Position numbers and translations under genes: made by a program. A model generated the notes under the pieces. It made no database searches. It was not told the origin of the DNA and saw only the letters and a program-made list of their open reading frames with translations. This document shows positions 10,227 through 21,600 of a DNA stretch of 32,495 nucleotides, one piece after another. This DNA is from Gnetum montanum (taxonomy: Eukaryota; Streptophyta; Gnetopsida; Gnetales; Gnetaceae). The stretch's first letter is position 1; each line of letters starts with the position of its first letter. The stretch lies in contig MNCI01025361.1 in the NCBI GenBank assembly GCA_015680685.1, positions 10,391 through 42,885 of the forward strand, given 5' to 3'.

Positions 10227-11060
10227 TTAAGCAAGATAAGCTTTTGAGTGGCTAGAATATCTAATAAATATACTATCTTCACAATGGCTATTAAGCTTGT
10301 GAACATTATCTTGATTTTTAATATGGCACTTACTACAAAAAATTTTGAAATATTGAACATTAGCTATTTTATCATACCACATTTGATAAGGAGTCTTACC
10401 ATTATCAGTTCTTACCAATCATATGTTGATCATATAAATAGTTTTTCTGCCCACCTCATTCCATAGATACTTTGGTACATTCTTCTATTGTTTTTCTCTA
10501 TGACACCATTTTGCTTAGGTGTTCTAGCTAATGAAAATTATCTCTTAATACCTTAATCTTTGCAAAGCTTATAAAATTCATTTAAGCTAAACTCACCTGC
10601 ATTGTCAATCCTAATAGCTTTGATTTAAAGCCCTATTTTAGTTTCAACCACACTTTTAAATATCTTAAAATTCCTTAATACATTAGAATTTTCTCAATAG
10701 ATGTTAGCCATGATATCCTAGTATAATAATCAATAATAATAAAGAAATATTTCCTACCATCAAAACTAGCTATATCCAGAGGACCACATACATCCATATG
10801 TAGTAGTTAGAGTTTATCTTTACAATGAAAGTTCACTAACTTAAAGGTAGCTCTAGTTTGCTTACAATGCTAGCATGTAGGATATACCTCTTCTAGATTA
10901 CTTACCTAAGGAATGCCTTTAATGTTTTTGGCCTTGGTGAGAGCTTGTATGTTTCATGAACTTAAGTGTCCTAGTCATTTGTGCCATAACCTGCTACTAC
11001 ATATCTCAAAAATAAAATTTAGACATTGAGGTTTCTCATTTGTAAAATATAAATTACTTC
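10227..11060 (-). pseudogene. Copia integrase (element B)
   Basis: Pre-integrase motif LWHK-stop-LGHL: the Arg codon expected before LGHL is TGA (10975-10977), as a CGA-to-TGA change would give. The core follows with HMDVCGPLDIASFDGRKYF, the second Asp in KAIRIDNAGEFSLNEF (codon 10604-10606), and the Glu in PKQNGVIEKNNRRMY (codon 10496-10498). The acidic triad residues therefore all remain visible, unlike in element A. The C-terminal part at 10227-10418 contains KTPYQMWYDK and EDSIFIRYSSHSKAYLA, standard for copia integrase. The frame is interrupted several times. Confidence 0.85.
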
Positions 11061-11099
11061 ATGCTCGAGTAACATAAGCTTTAAAATCTTTTTTTCTTC

Positions 11100-11370
11100 T
11101 CTAATATACATATCTCATTCATAAAATAGATATTATAACCTCCTCTTAAAAACTATCTAAGCTTAACAAATTATAATGTAAACCATCAACAAAATAAACA
11201 TTATGAACTTCAGAAAAGTTATTATAAATTTTAACTAAGTTAGTACCTCTTACCACAGCTTTAGCTTTGTCATCAAAGCTTACTTTTCCTCTGTTAAAGG
11301 ATTTTATTGTGATGAATTTTGATCTATCACTAATCATATATTGAGAGTACCCACTATCAAGAAATCATAT
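11100..11370 (-). pseudogene. Copia aspartic protease (element B)
   Basis: The motif FLDSGYSQYMISDRSKF gives an intact Asp-Ser-Gly catalytic signature (11350-11358). It is followed by GKVSFDDKAKAVVRGTNLVK and NVYFVDGLHYNLLSL, the usual second half of copia protease. The open stretch at 11146-11337 is only the downstream part; the true protein would be continuous with Gag and integrase. Upstream (11370-11730) is a poorly preserved Gag-protease linker. Confidence 0.8.
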
Positions 11371-11736
11371 CTCTGGGATGTAAGAGCTCTTTAAGGCTAA
11401 CTATATGAGAAGATTTCTTCTATTAATTAGTCTCTAAACTTGTTGTCCTATTCTATTATTTACTGAAAAGTGCTTAGTAACATGGGAATAATGCATAGAT
11501 TCACAATGAGAAAAGTTACTAGTTTTACAATTTTTTACTTTCTGACCTAGCATTCCATAATTAAAATAATATCTTTAGAATAAATTAGTTTTCATTTTTG
11601 GGTCATACATAATGATTAGAGTTCTTAGAGTAGGAAGAATTCCCTTACTTATTTGTGAGCTGACATTTTGTGATTGTGAAGATCGTGTTTGGACATTTAT
11701 CTTTTGAGCTAATAGTTTTATTGAAGATGGCCCTTT

Positions 11737-13247
11737 TCATGATTTAGACTCATAACCTAGGCCCCTCTTATCACCACTTGACCATTCATTATTGATAATA
11801 TTCATGAGATATTTTAAGTTATGAGTAAACTTGCTAAATAAATTAGATATGACTTGTGTAGCCTTATCTTTCATTTCCTTCTTCAATAGTAACACCTTCT
11901 TTTTTAACTTTAAATTTTCCTTTTTGGCTGATTCAAGCTTCATCTTATAGCTCTTGATTTCTTACTCTCTTTCTTTTAAAATTTTATTCAATTTTTCATT
12001 AACTTTGACCACCATCTCCAATTGCTCTATTAACCCTTCTATATTGATGTTCTTAGTTTCTTTGTATTCAGTTTTAGCTATGTCTAATGAGTTTGATCCA
12101 TGTTCATCTTTACTTAAACCTACAATCTTAGTAGTGCTAGGAACTTCTTGCTCATTTAGATTGGTATACATAAAGCTTTGAAAAGCATCATCTAAATCAT
12201 AGTCTTTAATCATGGATGGAAAAGAAAACAAGTCTTATGTAATAATATCAATACCACTAGTTATTATATTGGTGTAAGAAAAATGGACAAAATAATTTTC
12301 CTCAACATTCTCAATTTCTATACTAATTTCTAAGCACTCTAATCAATTTTGTATTTCAACTAATCAAGCTTTTAATTTATCAAACCTATACTGAGTGTGC
12401 CTTGGCTTGAATATGGTCATCTAATTTTTCTAATTTTCTTCATCTTTCTTCTCTTTTGGACACTCAACAATCATATGACATGTCTCATCACAATAATAAT
12501 AAGAAAAGAACTTTGTTAGCTTCCTACCAACCTTCATCTTTTTGAGCCTTCTAAGCTTTTTGGAAAGATTAGCAATCTCCTTATCAGAATTTGAATTTGA
12601 TGTTGTCTGTTCTTCATTATGCTCATTTTTTACAACTTTAGCTCTAAAGGAAATTTACTCATGTTTGCTGGAAATTCTAGTTCCTCCTTTCTTGATTTCA
12701 AAGGCTAAAAGAATAGTATAGAGTTTAGCTACTATTAATCTAGAGAGATTCTTTGCTACTTCTATGGATGAGACCTTTGCTTCAAACCTATTGGGTAAAA
12801 TAGAAAACATTTTTTGGTAGATTATATCATCAATTTATGCCTCGCCATGCATAGTTATCTCACTAATAATTTCATCTAATAAAGTAAAAAAATTTCTGAT
12901 ATTTTCATTCTCTTCCATCCTCAAAGCATTAAGACATGCTTTCAAAGTCAACAGCTTAGACTTTTTCACTTTATCATCTTCTTCATAAATATCTTGAAGA
13001 TGCATCCACATTTATTTAGCTAATTAAAGATGAATAATCTTCATACACACTATTCTATCCAAGTCATATACCAACCATTCATAGCTTAGGCATCATGTAT
13101 AACATTGTTGGTTTCTCTGTTAATTGCCTTCTAGACATCATCATTGTAAGCTAGAAGATATGTCTTCATCTTGAACTTCCATAGAGGATAATCCAAGCAA
13201 TCAAACCATGGAGCTTTCTTAGATGAGAAGCCTTGATTCTGCACCAT
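11737..13247 (-). pseudogene. Copia Gag with zinc knuckle and charged helical region (element B)
   Basis: The start codon at 13245-13247 opens a 53-codon stretch containing APWFDCLDYPLWKFKMKTYL, the typical N-terminus of this Gag type, closed by TAA at 13086-13088. The middle part is broken. The zinc knuckle at 12460-12501 reads YYYCDETCHMIVEC, in which the first Cys ligand is Tyr. Downstream, 11962-12231 and 11737-11943 encode a Lys/Glu/Leu-rich stretch likely to be helical or coiled-coil (LIEQLEMVVKVNEKLNKILK; LKLKKKVLLLKKEMKDK). It ends in GDKRGLGYESKS, a motif common at this place in plant copia polyproteins. Confidence 0.8.
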
Positions 13248-13304
13248 GTCTAGGACAATAAAAAAAAATACTATACAGATGGTTAAGTTGAGAGGTGTTG
13301 ATCA

Positions 13305-13317
13305 GGCTCTGATACCA
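13305..13317 (-). promoter_or_regulatory. Primer-binding site of element B
   Basis: The minus strand reads TGGTATCAGAGCC, an exact match to the usual initiator-methionine tRNA complement. It lies two bases inside the LTR edge at 13320, about 60 bases upstream of the Gag start. Confidence 0.9.
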
Positions 13318-13319
13318 AC

Positions 13320-14160
13320 TGTTGTTTCCTAGACAAAGTAAGAGGTACTAAGAAGGGAGGTAAATCAAGGCCTTACAAAAATTTGAGTTAAATAGAAACT
13401 AGCAAAAAGACCAGTAGGAAACCCCAAAGAACCTTAATATAGAAAATAGAGTACATATGCAAAAAAGAGTAAATAGACACCAGAATTTTATGCTGATTCA
13501 CCTACTAGATTTGTTGACCTACATCCACCATAAAACTCTTCCTAGATCCTAGGATATAGAGTATTTCTATTAATCAAAATATATTTACATGGCTTCTTTT
13601 ACAATCCTGGATTAAGCATAACCACCAAGATCAAAGTCCCAAAAATCTACTTTCACACCACATAGGAAGAGGTAAATACTCTACCGTGTATTAACAAAAG
13701 AACTTAAGAGTTACTAAGCTTATTTAGACAAAGAAAATAGAGCTTTTATAGAAAATAAAATAGTGAGAGAGATTGAGAAGAAGAGAAGAAGCATAGAAGA
13801 AGAAATTCTAGATCAAGTAGAAGGCCAAAATAAGAATACTATAGCTAAACTAGAGAGCTTCAATTTGTAGCCATCATTCTTTTAAGACATTTTTAGAACC
13901 TTTCTTCAAGTCATTGCTAATATACTAGTGAAGCATGAGAAGTAATTAGCTTTTGCCATTACGAATCCATTGGAAAGAGTAGTTGAAGAAGAAGCTATAT
14001 CCATTACAACTTCACTTCCATTACTACAACATTGCAATGTATCATATTGTAAAAAATTGATTTTTAGACTTATTCTCTTACTTTTTTCATAGAATTTGGT
14101 TCTATCTGTAGAGTATATTCTCATGGAATAAGAAATACTCATTAAGAGGAGTAGAAATAT
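13320..14160 (-). repeat. 5' LTR of element B (partial)
   Basis: The LTR starts on the plus strand with TGTTGTTTCCTAG next to the primer-binding site. It is similar to the isolated LTR at 22365-23290 over its first half (for example CCTACATCCA followed by CATAAAACT and CTTCTTTTACAAT). It is similar to the 3' LTR at 5789-5925 around 13896-14025. The U3 repeat array present in the 3' LTR is not seen beyond about 14160, so this copy has lost its outer part. The 78-codon open stretch at 13906-14142 is LTR sequence, not a gene. Confidence 0.7.
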
Positions 14161-14929
14161 CTATTGATTTCAATCTTAGTAGTGCAGTTGTAATGTGGCG
14201 ATTGCTTATGAATGTTTCATCAAAGGTTACAATCTTTTCTTTAGATTATGTTTTCTTTTTTTAGAAAGTCTTAATTGTTTTGAAAGTTGGGGCTTAGTAG
14301 TATGTTTTATTACATATTTGATGCAAATATTCCTTAGTCTACTCCTAAACATAGTATTAATATTTAAATGATACCTTTGAGTATAGATTATTTTCCTTTA
14401 TCTATGATTGCATTTGCTCTCTAATCAAGGCTAATGATTGAATTCTATATGACCTAGCACTTAGATGAACAAAAGACCAACACTTAGAATTGTTAGAAGA
14501 GATGTATTTGTTGGAGGTATAGGCCAATAAGTTAGTTTAGGCAACTATTCATCTAATGAATGAAATTTGAAGCTCTATGTTGAGCTTAGTGGTTTTTTCT
14601 CTATTTCAATTTTGTTATCTTTTAGTTGTTAAAATCAAAACATTATATTTTAGTTTTTATTAGCTTTGGTTGTTGAGAATGAAACACTATGTTTCAATTT
14701 ATAGTCTAGAAAATGTTAAGTTCTTATTTTAATTTATAGTTTGTTTGAATTTATAGTCCTATTTTAGAGCATTATTATTACAAATGACAAATTACAATTA
14801 AAAGCTTAAAAGACCTATTTGATGTAGCACCAAGGAAACTTCGTAACTTTAGTGATGAAATTTTTTCTATGTATGCTATGTACATTTCCTCTGTCTAATA
14901 GATCTTGTGGGTCTAAAAATGTAATAAAA
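14161..14929. other. AT-rich stretch, no gene recognised
   Basis: No coding signal. Near 14690-14760 a short word, AATTTATAGT, occurs three times with small changes (14696, 14731, 14748). This may be a remnant of LTR or other repeat sequence between elements B and C. Confidence 0.4.
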
Positions 14930-16890
14930 AAACTATTTTTGTTTCAACTTCATATCATAGTGTAGACTACCAATCATAGATTTATACAATTTATGATCTA
15001 CCTTGTTATCACATTTTGCTTTACAAAAATGCATATTAACACTAAGAGGAGTAGCACATGTCTTAACTATCATGATACTAAACTCTTTTGACATCTACTA
15101 CACATATTTGGTCTAAGAAATAAAGGTGATATTTTTTTGTTGAATATATAGTTCTAAGAAATGAGATAACTCATCCATCATGAACATTTTAAATCTAGAA
15201 CTCATGGCATCAATAAAGTTTTTGCATAGCTTTAAGCTTATTTCTCCAAACTTAATGTTATCTACCTAGATTTGTGTAATCATGAAGCTTGAAATGTCTT
15301 TCTTAACATAAAGAACACTATCCAACTAAGCTTTCTAGTAACCATTCCCTATGAGATAAGAGTCTAATTTTTCATACCACATTCTTGTAGCCTTTTTTAA
15401 TTGATGCAATTTCTAATGTAGCCTATATACAGGGTCTTTCTTTTGTACATTTAATGTAAATATTTTATTTAATTTCTCCATTAAGGAAAACTAAATTTAA
15501 ATTCATCTAGAAACATTTGAAACCTTGGTAAGTAGTAAATGCTAAAAGAATTTTGATTAATTGCATTTTGGTAATAGTGGAAAATATGTCTTGATAATCT
15601 ATTTGCTCAATTTGAGAAAATCCCTTTTCTACCAATCAAGGTTTGTTTCTTACAACCTACCCATATCCATTAATTTTATTTGCAAAGATCAATTTGCTCT
15701 AATTACATTTATCTTTGTGGGTCTTGAAACTAATTTATAGTTATTTTTCAATCTTCATTGCTAATGCTTATTTAATAGGAATAAGAATAGAATATGCAAG
15801 AAAACAAACTAGAAGACTATGATCCATTATTTCTATTCCATTCCTTCTTATCCCTTGTGTTAATGGTGAGTTGAGAACCTCCATCATGAACCTAAATTAT
15901 TGTGTTGATTTCCATAAAGCTTTATATGATGTAGTTTTCAATGATATGATTTCTTCATCTCCTAATGATTTAGGTTATTCCTAATGAATTTTTTTATTTT
16001 TATTATTTGGTTAAATAACAATATCATCACCTTTATTAAAATATGGTTCTTGTATAGTTCCTATAATCATGATTTTAGCTTTATCATTAGTAGTATCTAC
16101 TATATACTCATCTAGTCCCACATGAGATATTTTAATAATTTTATCAATTCTTGAATTTAAACACTAACACTAATATGCTTTAGATTAACTACAAGAATGA
16201 ATAAAAATTCTATCATCACATCTAATATCTAATTTATGCACATTAAACTTTACTCATTTCTCTTCATTGAAAAAACATTCTAGTAATTGAAGCTTAAGAA
16301 AAATAAATTCCTTCAATGCAAAATCTATCTTTATCATCTAAATGTAAAATTGTAAGAACCTCTTTTTCATCCTAGAAAAACTCTAGGTATTTCCTACTAA
16401 ATAAATGAACCAACTATTGTTGTAGATCCTTACAAATTTTTCTACCAGTGTGTGATCCTTTAACACTATGAACTCTACAAGTGGTGCAAAATGAGACCTA
16501 CTTAATTTAGCATTGTGGAATGATTCAACAAATTTTGTTGCAAGAGTATGATCAAAATGATAACATTATTTCTCTTTAGAGAGGGGCATATCAAAATTCG
16601 TTGACTTGTTGGCAATAGCTTCATAGTGAGTAGTCATTGCTAGATCTTGATCTTTTTTGTGTTTACTTTTGACGTTGAACTATAAACTTTGCCATGGAGG
16701 TCCCCATTATGAACTTTTGATCAAAATGCTAGTAGTGGCAATAGTCATGGTGTTTCTAATTAGGTATATCTAGAGGAGGTTGGAGAAGGAGTTCTATCAT
16801 GACACTTCCTCTTCGATGATCCCTGTAACTATCCATAGCCTCTACCTCTATGAGGCATTTCTTCAAATAGTTGTTATGAAACCTACAAAA
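14930..16890 (-). pseudogene. Copia integrase tail and reverse transcriptase fragment (element C)
   Basis: A third copia copy, related to element B. The integrase C-terminus is visible around 16180-16260 (FNVHKLDIRCDDRIFIHSCS, compare element B near 10240-10330). The linker FRFMMEVLNSPLTQGIRRNG (about 15835-15900) parallels RFRFMVDILKTPFRKRTTRN in B. The first catalytic RT motif reads MNLNLVFLNGEIK (about 15470-15510), with Asn for the catalytic Asp. The YxDD box at 15257-15268 reads stop-Val-Asp-Asn, so it is dead twice over. A weak continuation with a DQICVVDVKRV-like string runs to about 14930. No gag, primer site or LTR could be assigned. Confidence 0.75.
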
Positions 16891-17793
16891 ATTAAGGCTT
16901 AGTTGAAACTACCTTAATCAACAAAAAATTAATTTGAGCAACTTATTTTAGCTCTTGTGCATTGATTTATATTATATAACAACTAATTTTGAAGACATCA
17001 AATAGTATATTCAACTTGAATAAACATTACAAACTGTGAAATGATTTATACTTATTATTTTATTAGGAAAATTAAAGAATTTTTACCTTGGAACTAGTTT
17101 AAAGCACTTACAAGTTAGAAATGAGGTGCAAAGAAATGATTTTAATCATAATATGCTTGTAGATGCATAGTTCTTTTATTGTGATAAAGGCTCTGTGACT
17201 TTTACAATTTCAACAAATGTATAAATGAAATTGTATTGTTCATTTTTATACTTAACTTAGCATTAAATGTGTCTAACTACCAAATCACTATAAATATATC
17301 ACAGTGTTAGTAAATTTAATTATCAAAATCTTACTTTGATATAATGTGAAGTTTTGTGATGTTTAGATCAGCAAGTTCAAGGAAAACTAGACATAATTTG
17401 ATGATTGCAATAAGTTTATATTAAAATTATAACATAGTGTTGAATATTTAAGTTATATGTGAAAAATTAAATGTATAAATAGTGATGGATGTCAAGAAAC
17501 ATTGTTTCTCTACTTCTATGTTCTTGTTAAAATTATTATAATTGGACCAAAATCAACACACATATATAGACAAGAAAGAACAATAATGCTGATAGATCAA
17601 ATAGATACAACGATTAGTTAACATTAACTAAGAAATGCAAACAATATAATTATTTATAACAAGCTATAACAAATAAGTAGTATACTTTATCAACACTATG
17701 ATGATGTTATACACCATGACAATGTATACAAATGTTCATGGTGGTATGTAATACAAATCATATTTAACATGTTGTGCTTAATAAAAATATCTA
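16891..17793. other. AT-rich stretch, no gene recognised
   Basis: No reading frame of interest and no recognisable domain on either strand. A small imperfect hairpin built on CACCATGA/TCATGGTG lies near 17712-17743. This is probably decayed intergenic or transposon sequence. Confidence 0.4.
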
Positions 17794-18880
17794 ACAATCA
17801 CTCCATATCAAGATTTGTATGATAAGGCATTTGACCTTTCTCATATCAAAATATTTGATGATATCTCTTGGGTTCATGTGCAAGATGCCCTCATAAGAAA
17901 ATTAGATGATAAGACTATAACATATATTTTTATAGGATATGATCAAAGATTAGCCTATTAAAAATTCTTTGACTCTATTAAGAGGAAATTTATTTCGTCA
18001 AGAAATATAAAATTTTATGAAATTTTTTTTGGGATAATGACTTTTCAAAATAAAAATGAATTTTTAGGTCAAGAAGTCATGGAACAACCATCAAATTTTT
18101 CCTAAAGAATTAAGAGAATGCATCTTCCCTTTGAAGTTTTTTATCATAATTTTGATAGAAATTTCACAAGAAGCATGGGTAGAAATCATCTTGCTTATGA
18201 TGCCCTCATTCATGGCTCTTCAAGCATTAAGAAAGATCTCAAGTCAAAGAAGTGAACTCAAGCAATGAAGTAGGAAGTGAATGTAATTCAAAAGAATCAA
18301 ACTTGGATCCTTGTTAATAAGCCCAAAAAAAATAAGATGATTAACATAATATGACTCTACAAATCAAAATACACTAAAGATGGAACATAAAAATTTAAGG
18401 TAAGATTGGTGGCAAGAGGATTCAAGAAAACGAAAGGTGTAGACGATGAAGAAATTTTTGCATCAATTACATTATTTAAGAAAATAAAGCTTCTTATTCC
18501 AATTGCAAGTTATGGTGGTTTAAAACTCTACTAAATGAATGTAAACTTAGAACTCCTTAATAGCTACTTGGAAAAAGAGGTCTACATCACCTAACCTAAA
18601 GGTTTCATCAATAACGGCTAAGAAGAAAAGATATGCAAGATCAATCAAGCATTCTATGGTTTGAAGCAAGCTCCAAGAGCTTGTTTTACAAGGATAAATA
18701 ATAAAAAATGAAGGATAAATAATAAAGTATACTCTCTATCATAAACCCATTAGCTCCTATTTCATCATCATTACATTATATATGGATAACATTATTCTTG
18801 TTACCTCTAATGATGAACTTGTTGAAGAATTTAAGAAAGCCATGAGTATTTACATAAAACTTTAAGCATCCACTCCTCTA
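17794..18880 (+). pseudogene. Copia integrase tail and reverse transcriptase fragment (element D)
   Basis: The only plus-strand copia copy. It starts within integrase: TPYQDLYDKAFDLSHIKIF, then IRKLDDKTITYIFIGYDQRL (17800-17960). RT follows: VRLVARGFKKTKGVDDEEIF (about 18400-18465), a palm motif MNVNLELLN with Asn at 18538-18540 where catalytic Asp is expected, ICKINQAFYGLKQAPRACF (about 18630-18690), and YMDNIILVTSNDEL with the active box YMDN at 18779-18790 (second Asp changed to Asn). Homology stops near 18880, where LINE fragment 1 begins on the other strand. Both ends are truncated and no LTR was found. Confidence 0.82.
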
Positions 18881-18889
18881 GTTCATAAA

Positions 18890-19225
18890 AAAAATGACAA
18901 AATGTGTAGGGGAAGAGGAAAACCTTGTTTCACACCAATATTACTAAGCAATAAAAAATTTTTATGTGAGTTTGAATCTATGATCTATATATATACCTTT
19001 TGGTAAAGACTTTGAATAACATATAACAAGGATGGAGGAATGCCAATTTCTTACAATCGCTTCCATAGTTTACTCCAAATAATTGAAGTATATGCTTTAT
19101 AGAAATCCATTAAGAAAATAAAAGTTCTTTTTATTTTCCATTTCACATAGTCAATAAGATATTTCAATGTGATGAGTTGATCACTAGTAGAATGGTAACG
19201 TCTAAACCCAGCTTGTGACATTACT
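18890..19225 (-). pseudogene. Non-LTR (LINE) reverse transcriptase fragment 1
   Basis: Reading down the minus strand: SQAGFRRYHSTSDQLITLKY, then FIFLMDFYKAYTS, then IGIPPSLLYVIQSLYQKV, then NIGVKQGFPLPHI near 18920-18945. These are the finger and palm motifs of LINE-type RT (GFR...ST...D; D-F-x-KAY-D; GVxQGxPLS). They are unlike copia RT. The fragment stops just before the catalytic YxDD box, where the plus-strand copia fragment D begins. The Asp that normally follows KAY is Thr here. Confidence 0.75.
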
Positions 19226-20266
19226 CACAAGTAATTGAAGTTATGATTTAGTAATAAAGAAAGGTAGAACTAAACAGATTGACATCAAATATCATTTTCT
19301 TAAAGATCAAGTTGAGATGCAAATTGTAAATCTATGATATGTCTCTATTAAGGAACAAATAGTAAATATTTTTAAAAAACCATTAGAGAAAGAAATGTTT
19401 ACATACTATGAATAGTGTTGAATGTAACTAGGCTTCCTAGAAAATTTTAGAACTTTAAATTTTTTCTAGTGTAAGATAGACTAACATAATTGATGTAGAA
19501 AAAATAGGTGAGCTTTGATGAAGGGGGAGGAACACTTCAAGTAGCAAAAAACCCTAGAGCCTAATTTAGTCAACAAAATCATGAGATGAATATCCTAGGG
19601 CTTCCTTGAAGTCCTCATAGGGATCATGCAATAAATTTGATGGTATAAGTATTTTCTCTAATTGTGGTAGATATTCTAATAAGTTGTTGGTAAAGTATAT
19701 CTCAACAATACTGTATTTATTATACTTCTTTCTTAATTCTTCTGGTAGTTTACTTATACAAGTATGTAACTCTCTTTAAATGCAATCTTGTTGCATATTC
19801 AACATGATTACCTTTACTTGTCTATATGATCTCTAGATCTTCCTCTCTTCTCTATACATCTCTATCTCTAAAATGCTCCTAATGTTTGGTAGAGTGTGAT
19901 CCTTTATTTTTTGGTCTCTTATATGCTAATGTCTATGAAGTACTTGATTTAGCCTGAAAGTTTTTCTTCTTTGCATTTGATGTTGGATGATTATTTAAGG
20001 GAAGAGTATGTTTATTGCGTGCTTGAATATTTTGATCACTAGACGTATAGATTATCCTTTCCTTTTTTTTCCTTCTTTGATTTTGGTGATTGAATTATCT
20101 ATGATTATATTGTTCTTCTAAAATGATAAAGAAGATATAAGATGATGTAATGTATCTAGGTTATGTATTTGACATTATGTGATGTTTTGTATGTGTATAA
20201 GCTTTGTATCAACTTATATTTTTTTTTATTATGTTGTATTTTGGAGAGAAAATGCTAAATTAGTAT
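19226..20266 (-). other. Possible decayed coding remnant, family unknown
   Basis: One minus-strand frame across about 19690-19920 stays readable apart from in-frame TAG, TAA and TGA codons. It gives basic segments such as KGNHVEYATRLHLKRVTYLY and FRDRDV-stop-RREEDLEII. This could be an ORF1-like or other transposon remnant lying upstream of LINE fragment 1, but I do not recognise a domain and no statistic was computed. The rest is AT-rich with pyrimidine runs (for example 20055-20075). Confidence 0.25.
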
Positions 20267-20386
20267 GAAATCATGATTGGTATTTTCAGGGGATGTAATG
20301 GTTGAGAAAATATCAACCATAAATTTTGTTGCACATCATACATTTTCTCAATCATTACATCCCCTAAAAATACCAATCATGATTTC
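20267..20386. repeat. Foldback inverted repeat (45-base arms)
   Basis: Arms at 20267-20311 and 20342-20386 are reverse complements over 45 bases with two mismatches, separated by a 30-base loop. The arms begin GAAATCATGATTGG and end CAATCATGATTTC. This could be a small foldback or MITE-type element, or a stem at the 3' end of the neighbouring LINE. It contains no coding sequence. Confidence 0.85.
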
Positions 20387-20429
20387 ATGAATCCTTAAGA
20401 ACTACTTTAGAGAATTTATCTTTCCTTGA

Positions 20430-21600
20430 GCTATTTAAGTTGTAGGTAATGAATTGACATAACGCTTTTGCTTCTAAAGGTAGTAAAGCACATTGACATA
20501 TAGCATTGAGTAAGGTGTTTGCATCTTTACCTTTAACTCATCAAGAAAAAAAGGTTTTTGTGTTGTTTCAATATCTTTGCAAAGTTTAGCATTGAGTCTA
20601 GTTCTCCAAACAACACATCTATATAATACAATAGGATAGATGATAGTTTGAAAAATTTATTTTCTAATCTTCCAAGTCTAAAGTCCTAAATCCTTGCACT
20701 TAAAGGTATAAAAACTCTTGAAACCTCTTACTATTTTTTATTTAATGTACTTCCCCCACATGTAATTATTCATATAAATGAGACCCAAATATTTAAAAGA
20801 ATATACTATTTGTATATTGGTACCTCCAAAATGGAAGTTATAATAGTTATTTTCTATATCCCAAATCATCAATTTGGATTTATTTACATTTGCTTGAAGG
20901 CCAAATAAATGACCATAATTTTCTAAAATTTGCAACATATTTTGCATAGCTTCTTTAGTAGTGGAGATCAGGGTAGCATCATCTACATATAGAAGAAGAT
21001 TCACTACTTGGAATCCAATTTTCATAGCATGACTATCTTGTCCATTACATAACCATTATTGCATTTCACTAGTAAAGATACCAAAAGGAGTTGGAGAAAG
21101 TAGATTTCCTTTCTTAACTCTAATTTTTCACTAGAATTGAAATTGTTTCTTTGAATTCCTATATGTAATTTTAATAATTACTTCCTCATACAATTCTTGA
21201 ACAACTGCAATCAAATCTAAAGGGATACTAATTTTATGCAAGTGCAACCTTAGTTTCGTATATATCATTGAATCATATGCTTTTGCAAAATCAATAAAAT
21301 AAAACTTATTTATTAGGCATTTTTGTAAACTCCATGCAATGTCTAAGATAACTAAGTGAGTAATAGTGAAATGATTTTATCTGAAACTTGTTTGACATCT
21401 TACCCTAACCTAATTAACTTCAACCTAAGAACTGATTTTTTCTTCTAGCATAGTGCCTAACAACTTAGCAAATATATTAGTAACAAAGATCATTCAATAA
21501 CTGTTCAAATTATTTTTATCGCCCTCTATATGTAACAATATAGCTTTACCAATTTTCCAATGTTTTAATTCTTGCTCCATTACTGAATTTAATTTGTGCG
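20430..21600 (-). pseudogene. Non-LTR (LINE) reverse transcriptase fragment 2
   Basis: The minus-strand order matches the C-terminal half of a LINE RT: FIDFAKAYDSMIYTKL (about 21255-21300), a degenerate GVxQGxPLSP equivalent reading RVKKGNLLSPTPFGIF (about 21075-21125), and the catalytic box in NLLLYVDDATLIS (YVDD at 20978-20989). Then come GLQANVNKSKLMIW (about 20865-20905), FKYLGLIY (about 20775-20800) and a thumb-like segment with VLYRCVVWRTRLNAKLCKD (about 20580-20640). The catalytic residues are intact, but other stops and shifts are present. It repeats the region covered by fragment 1, so the two come from separate copies. No 5' endonuclease domain or poly-A tail was found. Confidence 0.8.

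Larger units (their letters stand above)
5789..14160 (-). mobile_element. Ty1/copia LTR retrotransposon B, nearly full length, decayed
   Basis: Minus-strand order: 5' LTR (from 13320), primer-binding site (13305-13317), Gag starting at 13247, protease near 11350, integrase, RT, RNase H ending at 8441, polypurine tract at 7266-7278, and 3' LTR ending at 7265. The LTRs share a clear block (5789-5925 and 13896-14025), but neither appears complete. The 3' LTR seems to lack its inner R/U5 part and the 5' LTR seems to lack most of U3. All frames are broken by stops. The Gag, with an extended Lys/Glu-rich region and a GDKRGLGYESKS motif, differs from that of A, so this is a different copia lineage. 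Confidence 0.82.
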
